From the NCBI GenBank assembly GCA_030650395.1, contig JAUSDY010000074.1:113926-177925 (forward strand): 64,000 bases of DNA, given 5' to 3'. The stretch is from Acidobacteriota bacterium (lineage in GTDB: Bacteria > Acidobacteriota > Vicinamibacteria > Vicinamibacterales > UBA2999). This document shows, piece by piece, positions 1 through 7,555 of this stretch; position 1 is the first letter of the stretch, and each line of letters begins with the position of its first letter. The notes beneath the pieces are model-generated. The model did no database searches and had not been told where the DNA came from. It saw only the letters and a list, made by a program, of their open reading frames with translations. Position numbers and translations under genes: made by a program.

Positions 1-212
1 TCGGCGAGGGTGTCTGACACTTCTGCCTGATCGAACCGCGCCGACAGCTCGCGCGTCAGATCAGCCGCCGCGCGCGGACCGGCGCCGAGCTCTTTCATCA
101 CCGCTTCCGAGCAATCGTCGAGCGCGAAGACCGCCGCGCTCGGGACGAGGTACAAGAAGCGGCGGCCCGCCGCTTCGAACGAATGAAACTCGCGAAGGCC
201 AAGCAGGCTCAT
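1..212 (-). CDS. qhpD: Quinohemoprotein amine dehydrogenase maturation radical SAM protein QhpD, N-terminal part
   Basis: The reading frame starts at an ATG (212-210) that overlaps the TGA of qhpA in an ATGA, so the two are translationally coupled. It runs off the left edge after about 70 residues. The visible N-terminus (LREFHSFEAAGRRFLYLVPS, then an acidic LDD and a stretch of short helices) looks like the leader domain that precedes the radical SAM core in QhpD/PeaB. QhpD installs the Cys-to-Asp/Glu thioether cross-links in the small gamma subunit of quinohemoprotein amine dehydrogenase. The CxxxCxxC motif lies outside the window, so the family call rests on position after qhpA and on N-terminal resemblance. 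Confidence 0.6.
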   Translation of the reverse strand, partial: MSLLGLREFHSFEAAGRRFLYLVPSAAVFALDDCSEAVMKELGAGPRAAADLTRELSARFDQAEVSDTLA

Positions 213-1990
213 TGCTTGGCCCCGAGCGAGCGAGGCGAGTCGAGGGGGGCCGACCCCACGGTCGGATCGAAGCGCATGTAGAGCGGCACCGTCACCAGCA
301 GGTGCGCGCGCGCCCGGATCGTCGAGGCGGGCTTGCCTGCGGAATCGGGCGTGTATTTCGCCACGATCCATACGTCGCCGATGTTGTTGCGACTGCCCTT
401 GCGGCTTGGGTTTGGCCCGTCGACATTCGGCGTGAACCGCCCGGTTGCGGCGTCCAGCGTGCCCACGAACCTGGCGTCGTCATCATCGTAGGTGGCGGCG
501 TACTCTTCCATGCTCCACGACGCGTCCACGAGCCCGAGATTGATGTCGTCGGCCGTGTCGGCGCGGCCGTCAACGCCGTTGTGGAACGCCCACGCTTCGA
601 ACTGCGCCAGCATCTTCGGGAAGGTGGCCCCGCCGACGCGGGCCATCGCCCAGTCGGGCTTCACCTTGATGCTGTCGATGCGATCGAACACGGCCAGCGC
701 TTTTGGCCGTGACGCGCCCGCCACGAACAGATCACGGACGCCGACCGCGGCGCCGCTTGCCACATCCACGATAACGGTAGCGAGATCCGGGGTCACCGAC
801 GCAATCCGCGAGACCGTGAGGCCCGGACCCAGATCGATATCCGCTGGACGCAGCGCCGCTGGCAGGTTGGCGCCGTAGATCTTCAGCTCCTGCCCGGTGG
901 AGCCCGCACGGAGCGCGGCGCGATCGGTGCCAAGCAGCCGCGGCTCGGATCCGGCCCGTTCGAGCCGGATGTCGAGACCCACTTCGTCGTAGCCGCCCAT
1001 GAACCAGCGCCCTTCCATCTGGCGCCAGTCGCGATCGACGAACATCACTTCGCGCAGCGCCGTGTCCTGGCTGCCGCCGGCCGTGGAGCGCCCGCGCCAC
1101 TGGTATCCGGTATAGACGACCGAGCGGCCGGTGCGCGTGACGGTTTGCCCCGTGCGCGCGATGCGATAGGTCATGTTGGTCGTGAACTCGTCCGGCGCGC
1201 CTGTCACCGGCGCAATGACGACACTGCCGTAGATGGCGCCTTTGCCAAGGTCCCATCCACTGAGCGTCCACGTGCCTTCGAGCCGGGCGGGACGCATCGT
1301 CGCCGACCACGCCGTCCACTCCGGTGTCTTGAGCGGAAAAGTCCTGGCGAGGTGATCGACCGCCTTCTCAACCGGCTGGCGCAAGTCGGGAGGGCGTCCA
1401 TCAGACGCGGGATCGCGCGGCGGCGGGCCGTTGCGGCGGAACGCCTGATTGTCGACCAGCGGATACCAGCCGCGGTGCATCGCGATCAGCAGGTCCCATT
1501 CACTCTTGGTGCGGCGCTGCGAGATGACGCGGCCCATCGAGTGGCACTTGATGCACACCGCCTCGGTGTCGGCGCTCGCGGTGTACTTGTAGTCGATGCC
1601 GCGCCGTTCCACTTCCCACGCGGCGGGCTTGGCCTCTTCAGGCGCGAGCCCGAGATTGTTGGCCAGGTACTTGACCACTTCGCGCGCGGTCGCCGGATCG
1701 ATCTGCAAGCCGTTCAACGCCGCCATGCGCTGCACGGTCGACTGCCAGCCTTCGGGCGTTTGCCGCTGGAACGAGATCCGCGACATTTGACCTTTGTCGT
1801 CGGCGCGGTGGCACGACCCGCAGGCTTTCTGCACGGTTTGATTGGTGATCGGGATGCCGTCTTCCGGCTTCGCGGTTGGAGCCGCACCCGGGGCGGTCGG
1901 AGTTGCCGCCTGTTGGGTGGACACGGCATTGACGAGCAGTGTGACCAGCAGCAGCGTTATCCCGATGAGCGCACGGGTTGCAGTTATCAC
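209..1990 (-). CDS. qhpA: Quinohemoprotein amine dehydrogenase alpha subunit (diheme)
   Basis: A 593-residue exported protein with an N-terminal hydrophobic signal segment (residues 5-22). Two c-type heme sites are visible: CGSCH at 57-61 and CIKCH at 146-150. These match the diheme cytochrome domain of the QhpA/PeaA alpha subunit, followed by the beta-sandwich domains of that family. The C-terminal segment around WAFHNGVDGRADTADDI is typical of the subunit. In the periplasm it takes electrons from the cysteine tryptophylquinone gamma subunit during oxidative deamination of primary amines and passes them to a cytochrome or azurin. It lies between qhpG upstream (gap about 100 bp) and qhpD downstream (ATGA overlap). 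The gamma and beta subunit genes are not in the window and would be expected further left. Confidence 0.88.
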   Translation of the reverse strand: MITATRALIGITLLLVTLLVNAVSTQQAATPTAPGAAPTAKPEDGIPITNQTVQKACGSCHRADDKGQMSRISFQRQTPEGWQSTVQRMAALNGLQIDPATAREVVKYLANNLGLAPEEAKPAAWEVERRGIDYKYTASADTEAVCIKCHSMGRVISQRRTKSEWDLLIAMHRGWYPLVDNQAFRRNGPPPRDPASDGRPPDLRQPVEKAVDHLARTFPLKTPEWTAWSATMRPARLEGTWTLSGWDLGKGAIYGSVVIAPVTGAPDEFTTNMTYRIARTGQTVTRTGRSVVYTGYQWRGRSTAGGSQDTALREVMFVDRDWRQMEGRWFMGGYDEVGLDIRLERAGSEPRLLGTDRAALRAGSTGQELKIYGANLPAALRPADIDLGPGLTVSRIASVTPDLATVIVDVASGAAVGVRDLFVAGASRPKALAVFDRIDSIKVKPDWAMARVGGATFPKMLAQFEAWAFHNGVDGRADTADDINLGLVDASWSMEEYAATYDDDDARFVGTLDAATGRFTPNVDGPNPSRKGSRNNIGDVWIVAKYTPDSAGKPASTIRARAHLLVTVPLYMRFDPTVGSAPLDSPRSLGAKQ

Positions 1991-2094
1991 GGCTTCCTCT
2001 CAGGTCAGACCATCACCACATCACCTAGCGGAGCGTATCAACGATTTCGCGCGTACGACCATCGTCGCTCGGCCAACGTTTTGGATGGCGTGGG

Positions 2095-3579
2095 TCATTC
2101 TACGACAAGCCAGCGCCGTGCGACCGCCGTTGCAAGCGCGTACAGAAAGTCCGGTAACGCGACCGGGGACGAGCGCCGCAGATAGGCTTCGAACAGGTCG
2201 GGCACGTGGCTGTGCGACGGCGCCAGCTCCAGTAGCACGAGCAGATCGACGCCGCGCACGTGGCGGACGCCGGCAGACGGATCCGAATCCACGATTCGCT
2301 GTTCCATCACGATTTCCCGGCCGCTGACCGCCGGCCGGGGTTCTATTCGAATCGCCGGATTGGGACGGACGCTCAACGACGGCGCGCGCCGCAACTGCTC
2401 GAACGCCTCGCTCACCTGCGGCGTGTCGTCGGCATCCTTCACGCTCTCGTCGGCGCGCTCGCTCCAGAACGGGTGCGGATGGCTCGGCGCGGCCTCGGTG
2501 AGAAAATGGCGGCTGGTCCTGGCATGCGCAGCTTCGACTTCGGCTTCTCTGGCGGAGAAGAAATCGAGCGCGTGTTGACGCATGGCCGGTCGAACGAGGC
2601 ACGTATGCGTCACGATGGCAGCGAGCCAGCCCGAGGCGAGCGCTTTTTTCACGCCGGCCGACGACAACGGATCGATGAACGAGCCGGCGTCGCCGACCAG
2701 CAGCCAGCCGTCGCCGGCGTACTGATCGGATCGGTAGGTGGACGCGTCCCACCCCCACGGTCCGGCCTCGAACGATGCGGCCGCGATCAGTTCGCTGAAC
2801 ACGGCGGTCTTGGCGATCTCGGCCAGATAGACATCGCCTGCGGAACCGCCGCGTGCGAGATCCGAGCGTTGGGGATCAACCATCACCGCAATGTGACGAT
2901 CGAGGGCTTGAGGGCTCGAGGGCTTCCACCCCAGCGCGGCTACCGCGCTGGGGGCCCGGTCGAGGGCTTGAGCGGCCAGCACGGGGACCGACCATGCCCA
3001 GCCGGTTTCGTACGATTCGACGAGCGTGTGCGTCTCGTCGGGCACCGGCCACGGCTGGTCGCGGCGCCACGACGCCACCAGCGCAATCGTCCGCGGGCCA
3101 TCGTCGTACTTGCGCAGGCCTTTCGCGCGAGCGAGCACACCGGATCGCCCGGTGCAGTCGAGCACGAACGAATGTAGATGCGGGTCTTTCTCGTCCGCCG
3201 AAGCGCCTTGCGCGAAGGCGGAAGACCCGCCTTGACCACCCGCGACGCGTTCGATCGCAACCCCCGCGCGCGCGGCCTCGTCGAGCATGACCGCCTCGAG
3301 CACGTCCGTCTCGACTTGCCAGCCGCGCGCGCCGGAGGCGAACGCCTCGACACGCGGCTCCCGGCTGCCCCACCAGACGGTGTTGCCGGTGGAGCGCACG
3401 AACCCGGCGCGCTCGATCGCCGCGCTGACGCCGATGGCGTCGAACAGTTTGTGGCAACTCGGTGGAAGCGACACGGCGAGGCGCGCGTCTCCCGCGGGGC
3501 GCGTGATGAGGCGCACGGCGTGACCCCACGTCGCCAACAATCGGGCCGCGCTCGATCCGGCGGGTCCGCCGCCGATCAC
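2095..3579 (-). CDS. qhpG: FAD-dependent monooxygenase QhpG-like, tryptophylquinone biogenesis
   Basis: A flavoprotein with an N-terminal Rossmann dinucleotide site (VLVIGGGPAGSSAARLL) and a second FAD-contact region (GDAGSFIDPLSSAGVKKAL) typical of the tryptophan-halogenase/PHBH-like monooxygenases. In the quinohemoprotein amine dehydrogenase operon QhpG dihydroxylates the precursor tryptophan of the CTQ cofactor, and its position directly upstream of qhpA supports that role. The ORF-track start is a GTG inside the FAD motif; the frame is open to a TGA 36 nt upstream, and a CTG at 3597 would give LSAEVLVIGGG, so the true start may be slightly upstream. At 494 residues it is long for the family. 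Two palindromic repeats sit in frame inside it (SSAFAQGASADE and the GWKPSSPQALDR region), which explains part of the extra length. Confidence 0.75.
   Translation of the reverse strand: MIGGGPAGSSAARLLATWGHAVRLITRPAGDARLAVSLPPSCHKLFDAIGVSAAIERAGFVRSTGNTVWWGSREPRVEAFASGARGWQVETDVLEAVMLDEAARAGVAIERVAGGQGGSSAFAQGASADEKDPHLHSFVLDCTGRSGVLARAKGLRKYDDGPRTIALVASWRRDQPWPVPDETHTLVESYETGWAWSVPVLAAQALDRAPSAVAALGWKPSSPQALDRHIAVMVDPQRSDLARGGSAGDVYLAEIAKTAVFSELIAAASFEAGPWGWDASTYRSDQYAGDGWLLVGDAGSFIDPLSSAGVKKALASGWLAAIVTHTCLVRPAMRQHALDFFSAREAEVEAAHARTSRHFLTEAAPSHPHPFWSERADESVKDADDTPQVSEAFEQLRRAPSLSVRPNPAIRIEPRPAVSGREIVMEQRIVDSDPSAGVRHVRGVDLLVLLELAPSHSHVPDLFEAYLRRSSPVALPDFLYALATAVARRWLVVE
2929..2953. repeat. 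REP-like palindrome, CCCCAGCGCGG family, inside qhpG
   Basis: A perfect 11-bp inverted repeat, CCCCAGCGCGG and its complement, around a 3-nt CTA loop. It is preceded by TTCCA, as are the two copies in the PKS gene near 17.7 kb. Short direct repeats (CGAGGGCTTGAG) lie on both sides. It is in the coding frame of qhpG and does not interrupt it. Confidence 0.75.
3193..3221. repeat. REP-like palindrome, TCCGCC...GGCGGA family, inside qhpG
   Basis: TCCGCC(GAA)GCG and CGC(GAA)GGCGGA arms surround a short CTT-type loop. The core GAA does not pair, so this is an imperfect hairpin. It encodes SSAFAQGASADE in frame within qhpG. A related GAAGGCGG motif is found near 58.75 kb. Confidence 0.5.
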
Positions 3580-3681
3580 AAGGACTTCTGCGCTCAGGAT
3601 GGCGAGATTATTTCACGTCGTCCACGACGCCTGACCTTCGGCTTTGTGATCGGCGGCGTCGGCTGGCAGCTTTTGCGCGCC

Positions 3682-3718
3682 TGCCTGTGGACACACCCGG
3701 TGCTACACTTCCGTTGTG
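3682..3718 (+). promoter_or_regulatory. Extended -10 promoter giving a probably leaderless transcript
   Basis: TGCTACACT contains a TG extension plus TACACT (3704-3709), a good extended -10 hexamer. The GTG start of the 73-aa gene lies only 6 nt after it, so the predicted transcription start coincides with the start codon. A convincing -35 is not visible. It lies between the divergent qhpG and the plus-strand nucleotidyltransferase pair. Confidence 0.4.
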
Positions 3719-3937
3719 CGGAAGCGATCTCCCCGACGGCGATCCCGAGGTACCCCTGGCGTGCCGGCCGCGGCCCCGCGGTCGGCGGCTGCGCGCCTGG
3801 CCGAGGCGGAGCGCCTGTACCAAGACTTCGTTGAGCTGACACCCCACCCGCGCCCAAAACCCTTTGCACGGTCGTTCGTGTCATGGGCCGAGTACGAACG
3901 GTGGCGCGATGCCCAGACGAACCCCTGGCTCCGATAA
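3716..3937 (+). CDS. Small basic protein upstream of nucleotidyltransferase (possible toxin-antitoxin partner)
   Basis: 73 residues with GTG start. An Arg/Lys-rich N-terminus is followed by a helical segment (AEAERLYQDFVELT) and a Trp/Tyr-rich end (SWAEYERWRDAQTNPW). I know of no defined domain for it, but its end overlaps the start of the next gene by 29 bp, which argues for a coupled two-gene unit. The probable leaderless promoter immediately upstream fits a short regulated cassette. By analogy with MNT/AbiE-type modules it could be the antitoxin-like or RNA-binding partner; that is inference from order only. Confidence 0.55.
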   Translation: MRKRSPRRRSRGTPGVPAAAPRSAAARLAEAERLYQDFVELTPHPRPKPFARSFVSWAEYERWRDAQTNPWLR

Positions 3938-4376
3938 CCGTGTCCTGCTCGTCTGCCGGTTGCTGAATCGGCGGAGGGCTCGTTACCTCATCACCGGCGG
4001 CGTGGCGGCCAACCTGCATGGGTCGGTCAGAGCGACCAAAGACGTTGACCTCCTCATACCGAAGGACGCGGCCAACGCTCGGCGAGTGCTGGATGCCCTT
4101 GCAGATTTGCCCCTTGGCATCAGTCGTGAGCTTGATGCGGAGCAAGTCGCGTCCCGTCCATTCACCATCGTCGGGGACATGCCGCGGGTCAATCTCCTGA
4201 CCGTCGCGTGCACGGTCACGTTCGAGAAGGCGTGGCCAAATCGCATCGTCCGTCGCATCAACGGGATTCGCGTGAAGTACCTGGGTCGGGCCGATCTGAT
4301 CCGTTCGAAGCGGACAGGCAGGGCCTCCGATCGTGCCGACATCGAGGTCCTGTTGAGACTCAAGGGCGCCCCATGA
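3909..4376 (+). CDS. Nucleotidyltransferase, MNT/AbiEii-like
   Basis: About 155 residues from the ATG at 3909 (the ORF-track start at 3864 lies in the upstream gene). The segment ITGGVAANLHGSVRATKDVDLLI has the GG/S motif and the DxD metal site (KDVD) of polymerase-beta-type minimal nucleotidyltransferases. A later segment with Lys-Tyr-Leu and a Ser-Lys-Arg-Thr-Gly-Arg-x-x-D-x-x-D run (RSKRTGRASDRADIEVL) is typical of the UTase/AbiEii/HI0074 group. Such proteins transfer nucleotides to tRNA or to a partner protein and are often toxins of type II/IV/VII modules. It overlaps the 73-aa gene and is followed by gene debris. Confidence 0.7.
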   Translation: MPRRTPGSDNRVLLVCRLLNRRRARYLITGGVAANLHGSVRATKDVDLLIPKDAANARRVLDALADLPLGISRELDAEQVASRPFTIVGDMPRVNLLTVACTVTFEKAWPNRIVRRINGIRVKYLGRADLIRSKRTGRASDRADIEVLLRLKGAP

Positions 4377-4393
4377 AGGCGCGCCCGACGGCG

Positions 4394-4500
4394 CTACCGA
4401 GGGGGTTTCCGGTTGTAGTTCGGATACGCAGGCCGCTTTGGCTTCGGCGCCGGGTTCTTCGCAAGCTCCGCCAGCACAACCTCCACGGCCTTCTCGAGTC
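4394..4500 (-). pseudogene. 3' remnant of an unidentified minus-strand gene
   Basis: On the minus strand an open frame of 34 codons ending in TAG reads LEKAVEVVLAELAKNPAPKP then KRPAYPNYNRKPPR. An amphipathic helix followed by a Pro/Lys-rich basic tail looks like a natural C-terminus and not like antisense noise. Its 5' part is missing: at about 4500 it abuts the truncated histidine kinase on the other strand. The family is not recognised. Confidence 0.4.
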
Positions 4501-4875
4501 GGCATCACCATCGAAGCGTCCGAGGTCTCCTCGACGATCTGGGCCGACGCCGATCGGATCGTTCAGATCCTCGTCAATCTTCTGTCCAACGCCGTGAAGT
4601 TCTCACAGGCGGCTGGTCTGGTGACGATTGCGGTCCGGCCCGGCGAGAGCTGGGTCGAGTTCAGCGTCACGGACCACGGCCGAGGCGTGCCCGTGGCCTA
4701 CCGTCAGGCTATCTTCGAGCGATTCCGTCAGGTCGAGACGTCCGACGCGCGTGACAAGGGAGGCACCGGCCTGGGGCTCGCGATCTGCCGGTCGATCATC
4801 GATCAGCATGGCGGCACGATCGGCGTCGGGAGTGCGGCGCTGATTCGCGGCGCGGAAACCGTCACGCCATCATGA
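4495..4875 (+). pseudogene. Histidine kinase fragment, ATPase domain only
   Basis: The frame carries only the C-terminal HATPase_c domain of a sensor kinase: N-box (ADRIVQILVNLLSNAVKFS), G1 (VTDHGRGVP), F (FERFRQVETS) and G2 (GGTGLGLAI). The HisKA helix with the phospho-accepting His and any sensor region are absent; the sequence starts abruptly next to the 4394-4500 remnant. The final residues depart from the usual GSTFxFTLP ending. Its TGA overlaps the ATG of the response regulator, as in an intact two-component operon, so this is best read as the 3' end of a once complete kinase gene. Confidence 0.7.
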
Positions 4876-5249
4876 AGGTCTTGATCATCGACGACGACGC
4901 AGACATCCGGTCGATTGTGCGGCTGAGCCTCAGTCGCCTGGGCGGCATGGCGGTGGTCGAGGCCGCCAGCGGCGCCGAGGGTGTGCGCAAAGCCCGGGAC
5001 GAGAAGCCTGACGTGATCCTGCTCGACATGATGATGCCGGCGATGGACGGCTCTGCAACACTGGCGGCGCTCCGCTCGCAACCGGCCACCGCCACGACGC
5101 CGGTGATCTTCCTCACGGCCAAGGCCATGCGGACCGAGATCGAGCGCCTGATGGCTCTTGGAGCAACGGGCGTCTTGATCAAGCCCTTCGATCCCCGCAC
5201 GTTATCAACGGACGTGCGAGCCCTCATTAAACGGCCGCTCGACTCATGA
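4872..5249 (+). CDS. Response regulator, single receiver domain (CheY-like)
   Basis: 125 residues, one complete receiver domain. Acidic pocket D7/D8/D9 (IIDDDAD), phospho-acceptor D52 (ILLDMMMP), T82 and K104 (LIKPFDP) are all present. There is no output domain, so it would act through protein contacts or as part of a phosphorelay. It overlaps the truncated histidine kinase by ATGA and in turn overlaps the next fragment by ATGA, showing a former operon of kinase, regulator and a third signalling protein. Confidence 0.85.
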   Translation: MKVLIIDDDADIRSIVRLSLSRLGGMAVVEAASGAEGVRKARDEKPDVILLDMMMPAMDGSATLAALRSQPATATTPVIFLTAKAMRTEIERLMALGATGVLIKPFDPRTLSTDVRALIKRPLDS

Positions 5250-5425
5250 CGCGACATTGGTACACGACGGCCCTGGCCGCAACCCTGATCCTCGTCCTGA
5301 TTCCGCTCGTCGATTCGAGCTCCGCGATGGCGCCGATGATCAACAACTTCCGCGCGGCGCTGAATACTTTCATCGACACGCTGCCGGCGGAGCACGAGAT
5401 CACGAGCGACAACGGTGATTCGCGG
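5246..5425 (+). pseudogene. 5' fragment of a membrane sensor gene
   Basis: An ATG overlapping the response regulator stop (ATGA) begins a protein with a signal-anchor helix (TTALAATLILVLIPLV) and a probable periplasmic start (NNFRAALNTFIDTLPAEHE). It is natural-looking for about 55-60 residues, then loses protein character where the oppositely oriented vapC begins at 5438. The usual continuation (sensor domain, then kinase or cyclase output) is missing. It is probably the start of a membrane sensor kinase or GGDEF protein cut by the VapBC-containing segment. Confidence 0.45.
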
Positions 5426-5437
5426 TCAGACCTCACC

Positions 5438-5836
5438 TTAGTAACTCTCGACTTCCAGTCCGGGCACGCGCCGGAAGTGGTCGACGTCCTTCGTCACAAC
5501 CGACATCTGGTAGGCCAGCCCAGTCGCCGCGATCCAGAGGTCGTTCGCGCCGATGAGACGACCGTTGTCCTTGAGGTGGCGATAGGTTCGGCCGTAATGC
5601 CAACTCACCTCCGGCGTCGAAGCCAGCACGTAGAGCGGCGCGAGGAACGCCTCCCATTTGGTTCGCTCTCTCATGGAAGTGCCGGCGGCAAGCTCGCCGG
5701 CGACGACAAAAGGCAGATAGAGACGCGCCTCCTGATTCGCCTCGAGAAAGGCTACTGCCGGTCCAGGAGCGCCACGCTCCTGCTCACGCTCGAGATCGAT
5801 GAGGAAGGTGGTATCGAGAATCAGCTGCGTTCCCAC
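5438..5836 (-). CDS. vapC: VapC-type PIN-domain ribonuclease toxin
   Basis: 132 residues with the PIN-domain acidic set: D8 (LILDTTFLID), E48 (VVAGELAAG), D99 (GANDLWIAATG) and D117 (TKDVDHF). PIN toxins of this type cleave RNA, often tRNA or rRNA, and are inhibited by the co-encoded VapB. The gene overlaps vapB by 16 bp. All expected catalytic residues are present, so it appears functional. Confidence 0.88.
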   Translation of the reverse strand: MGTQLILDTTFLIDLEREQERGAPGPAVAFLEANQEARLYLPFVVAGELAAGTSMRERTKWEAFLAPLYVLASTPEVSWHYGRTYRHLKDNGRLIGANDLWIAATGLAYQMSVVTKDVDHFRRVPGLEVESY

Positions 5837-6069
5837 TTGTCCTCCGGCGGCAGGTCGCCCTGTGTCACCTCCTCAATTCGATCCAATTCGTGCGGCCGAA
5901 AATGCACTCGGCGTGAAGCGAGCAACGCGAGCAAGCCTCGCCCGGTAATCGTATCTTCCGGCCAGGTGGCGCGCAGAACAACCTCGCTGAATGACTCGTC
6001 CGGATACCGGCGGGCGGCCTTGAGGCGGTTGTAGGCTTCGTCCTTCAAGGAGATGGTCTTAGTGCCCAT
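5821..6069 (-). CDS. vapB: VapB-type antitoxin
   Basis: About 82 residues from the ATG at 6069 (MGTKTISLKDEAYNRLKAAR); the ORF-track start five codons upstream is also possible. The N-terminal beta-strand plus helix (TKTISLKDEAYNRLKAARRYPDESFSEVV) is the ribbon-helix-helix-like fold of the archaeal/bacterial VAPB_antitox family. The C-terminal half would bind and inhibit VapC and probably also autorepress the operon. No obvious Shine-Dalgarno is visible. Confidence 0.82.
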   Translation of the reverse strand: MGTKTISLKDEAYNRLKAARRYPDESFSEVVLRATWPEDTITGRGLLALLASRRVHFRPHELDRIEEVTQGDLPPEDKWERS

Positions 6070-6142
6070 GAACGTACTATGCACATTGCACAGATGGACG
6101 TCAAGGTGTTTGAATTCAGTGGCTTAGGACCAAGCGCACAGA

Positions 6143-7555
6143 CTACCTGATGTCGGCGTCGAAGACGGCGGTCTCGACACGACCGGCCCGCTTCACTTGC
6201 ACGAAAATCCGGTACGCACCCGCCTGAGGAAATCCGTACGGGAAAGTGACGGTCGACGGCGGCGCCGCTTCGTGGCTGGCGTGCGACGCGGCTTGGGGCA
6301 TCGCGATGTTCATCGCGGCCATCGGCGCGGAGCCGGACGGATGCACATGCGCGAATACTTTCAGGTCGCGCCGCACGACGATCGCGTGACCCGGCATCCC
6401 CATGTAGAGCTCGAGATCGCGCACCGGTTGCCCGCTCGCATCCTCCACTCGAAACGTCAAGATCGTCAGCCGCTTGGTGACGAGCGGTGTGTCGTCGCGC
6501 ACCCACACGATTTTTCCAACTTCAGCCGCCGCACCTTCGGCCCATGCGCTGTCGTCACCCGACAGCGGAGCGCCCTGAATCGCTGCGGTCTTGAGCTGAC
6601 CGGTGACCGTCTCCGAGACGCCTGTGGCATGCACGAGATCCGCGAACATCTCGTACTGACCCGCAGGCATCTCCGGCAATCGTTGTTCGAACGCCCCGGT
6701 CGCGGTTTCCGCGGGATGCAGATGCCAGAGGCGATCGAGCGCCGGCGATACTACGAACAGATGCATCGGGTGGCCGTGGTCGAGGACGAAGTCATCGAGA
6801 CGACGGCTGCCGATCCATCCGGGATCGCGCAGATCGAGCCTGAGGCGCGCGTCGGCCGTCACCGACGGCGTGGCGATGAGCGGCTTGTAAACGTAGCGCG
6901 CGTAACTCGATGCTTCCACTCCCCACCACATGTTGCCCAGGAACACGATCCCGCCGACAACGAGGGTCGCGACCGCACCGGCGATTCGTCCGCGCCACCG
7001 CGCGCGCCGATCGGTCGGCTCGCCGGCGCCAAGCCGCGCTTCGCGCGCCATTGCTGAAACGATGCCAACGAAGCCGGCAGCAAGGAGCAGCATCAGGGCG
7101 AACAGCGTTGCGCGAAGGCCGGTGCTCATCGCGAGCGTTGATTGCGGCAACGTGGGCACCGGCACAGACAACATGCCTTCGCCGCGATCGCCAGCGATCG
7201 TGACCCGCACCTGCCAGGCGCCCGCGCTCATCAGCCAGAGATGGCCGGTGAACAGCCGCGGATCCTCGGCGGATCGCTCGGCGCGATCCGCCACCGGCGC
7301 AAACTGCGCGCCGGGCCCCGTGAGCGGCAGCGGCACAATCCGCACCTCTCGAATGTCGTCGCTCGTCGTCAACACTTCGACGTCGGCGACGCCGGGAATG
7401 GCATGCGGTGGCCGTACTGTCACGAGCAGGCGATACGGTCCGGCGTGGCTTTCAACGAACACATCCGGGCTGCCGACGTGCGCGCTCGCACGCGGCTGCG
7501 GCGCGATGGCGGCAAGCAGCAGCGCAATCGCGATCCGCGATCGGCAAGACCTCAC
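6143..7555 (-). CDS. Envelope protein with His/Met-rich domains, possible copper handling
   Basis: About 470 residues using the GTG at 7555, which overlaps the upstream stop by GTGA; the ORF-track start 19 codons earlier lies within that gene. Signal peptide (RIAIALLLAAIAPQPRASA), an N-terminal beta domain, two transmembrane helices near residues 165-185 and 205-220, and a large C-terminal extracytoplasmic part. The latter is rich in ordered His and Met: DHGHPMHLFVV, RLWHLHP, YMGMPGHAIVV, FAHVHPSG. This pattern resembles FixH/YtkA-like beta-sandwich proteins associated with copper or heme-copper oxidase assembly. Coupling to the upstream multi-span protein suggests a shared complex. The precise function is unknown to me. 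Confidence 0.6.
   Translation of the reverse strand: MRSCRSRIAIALLLAAIAPQPRASAHVGSPDVFVESHAGPYRLLVTVRPPHAIPGVADVEVLTTSDDIREVRIVPLPLTGPGAQFAPVADRAERSAEDPRLFTGHLWLMSAGAWQVRVTIAGDRGEGMLSVPVPTLPQSTLAMSTGLRATLFALMLLLAAGFVGIVSAMAREARLGAGEPTDRRARWRGRIAGAVATLVVGGIVFLGNMWWGVEASSYARYVYKPLIATPSVTADARLRLDLRDPGWIGSRRLDDFVLDHGHPMHLFVVSPALDRLWHLHPAETATGAFEQRLPEMPAGQYEMFADLVHATGVSETVTGQLKTAAIQGAPLSGDDSAWAEGAAAEVGKIVWVRDDTPLVTKRLTILTFRVEDASGQPVRDLELYMGMPGHAIVVRRDLKVFAHVHPSGSAPMAAMNIAMPQAASHASHEAAPPSTVTFPYGFPQAGAYRIFVQVKRAGRVETAVFDADIR

Noticed and set aside
2929-2953. Intrinsic terminator inside qhpG
   Set aside because: A perfect hairpin but without a U-tract and inside a coding frame, with relatives inside other genes. 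It fits a REP-type repeat better.
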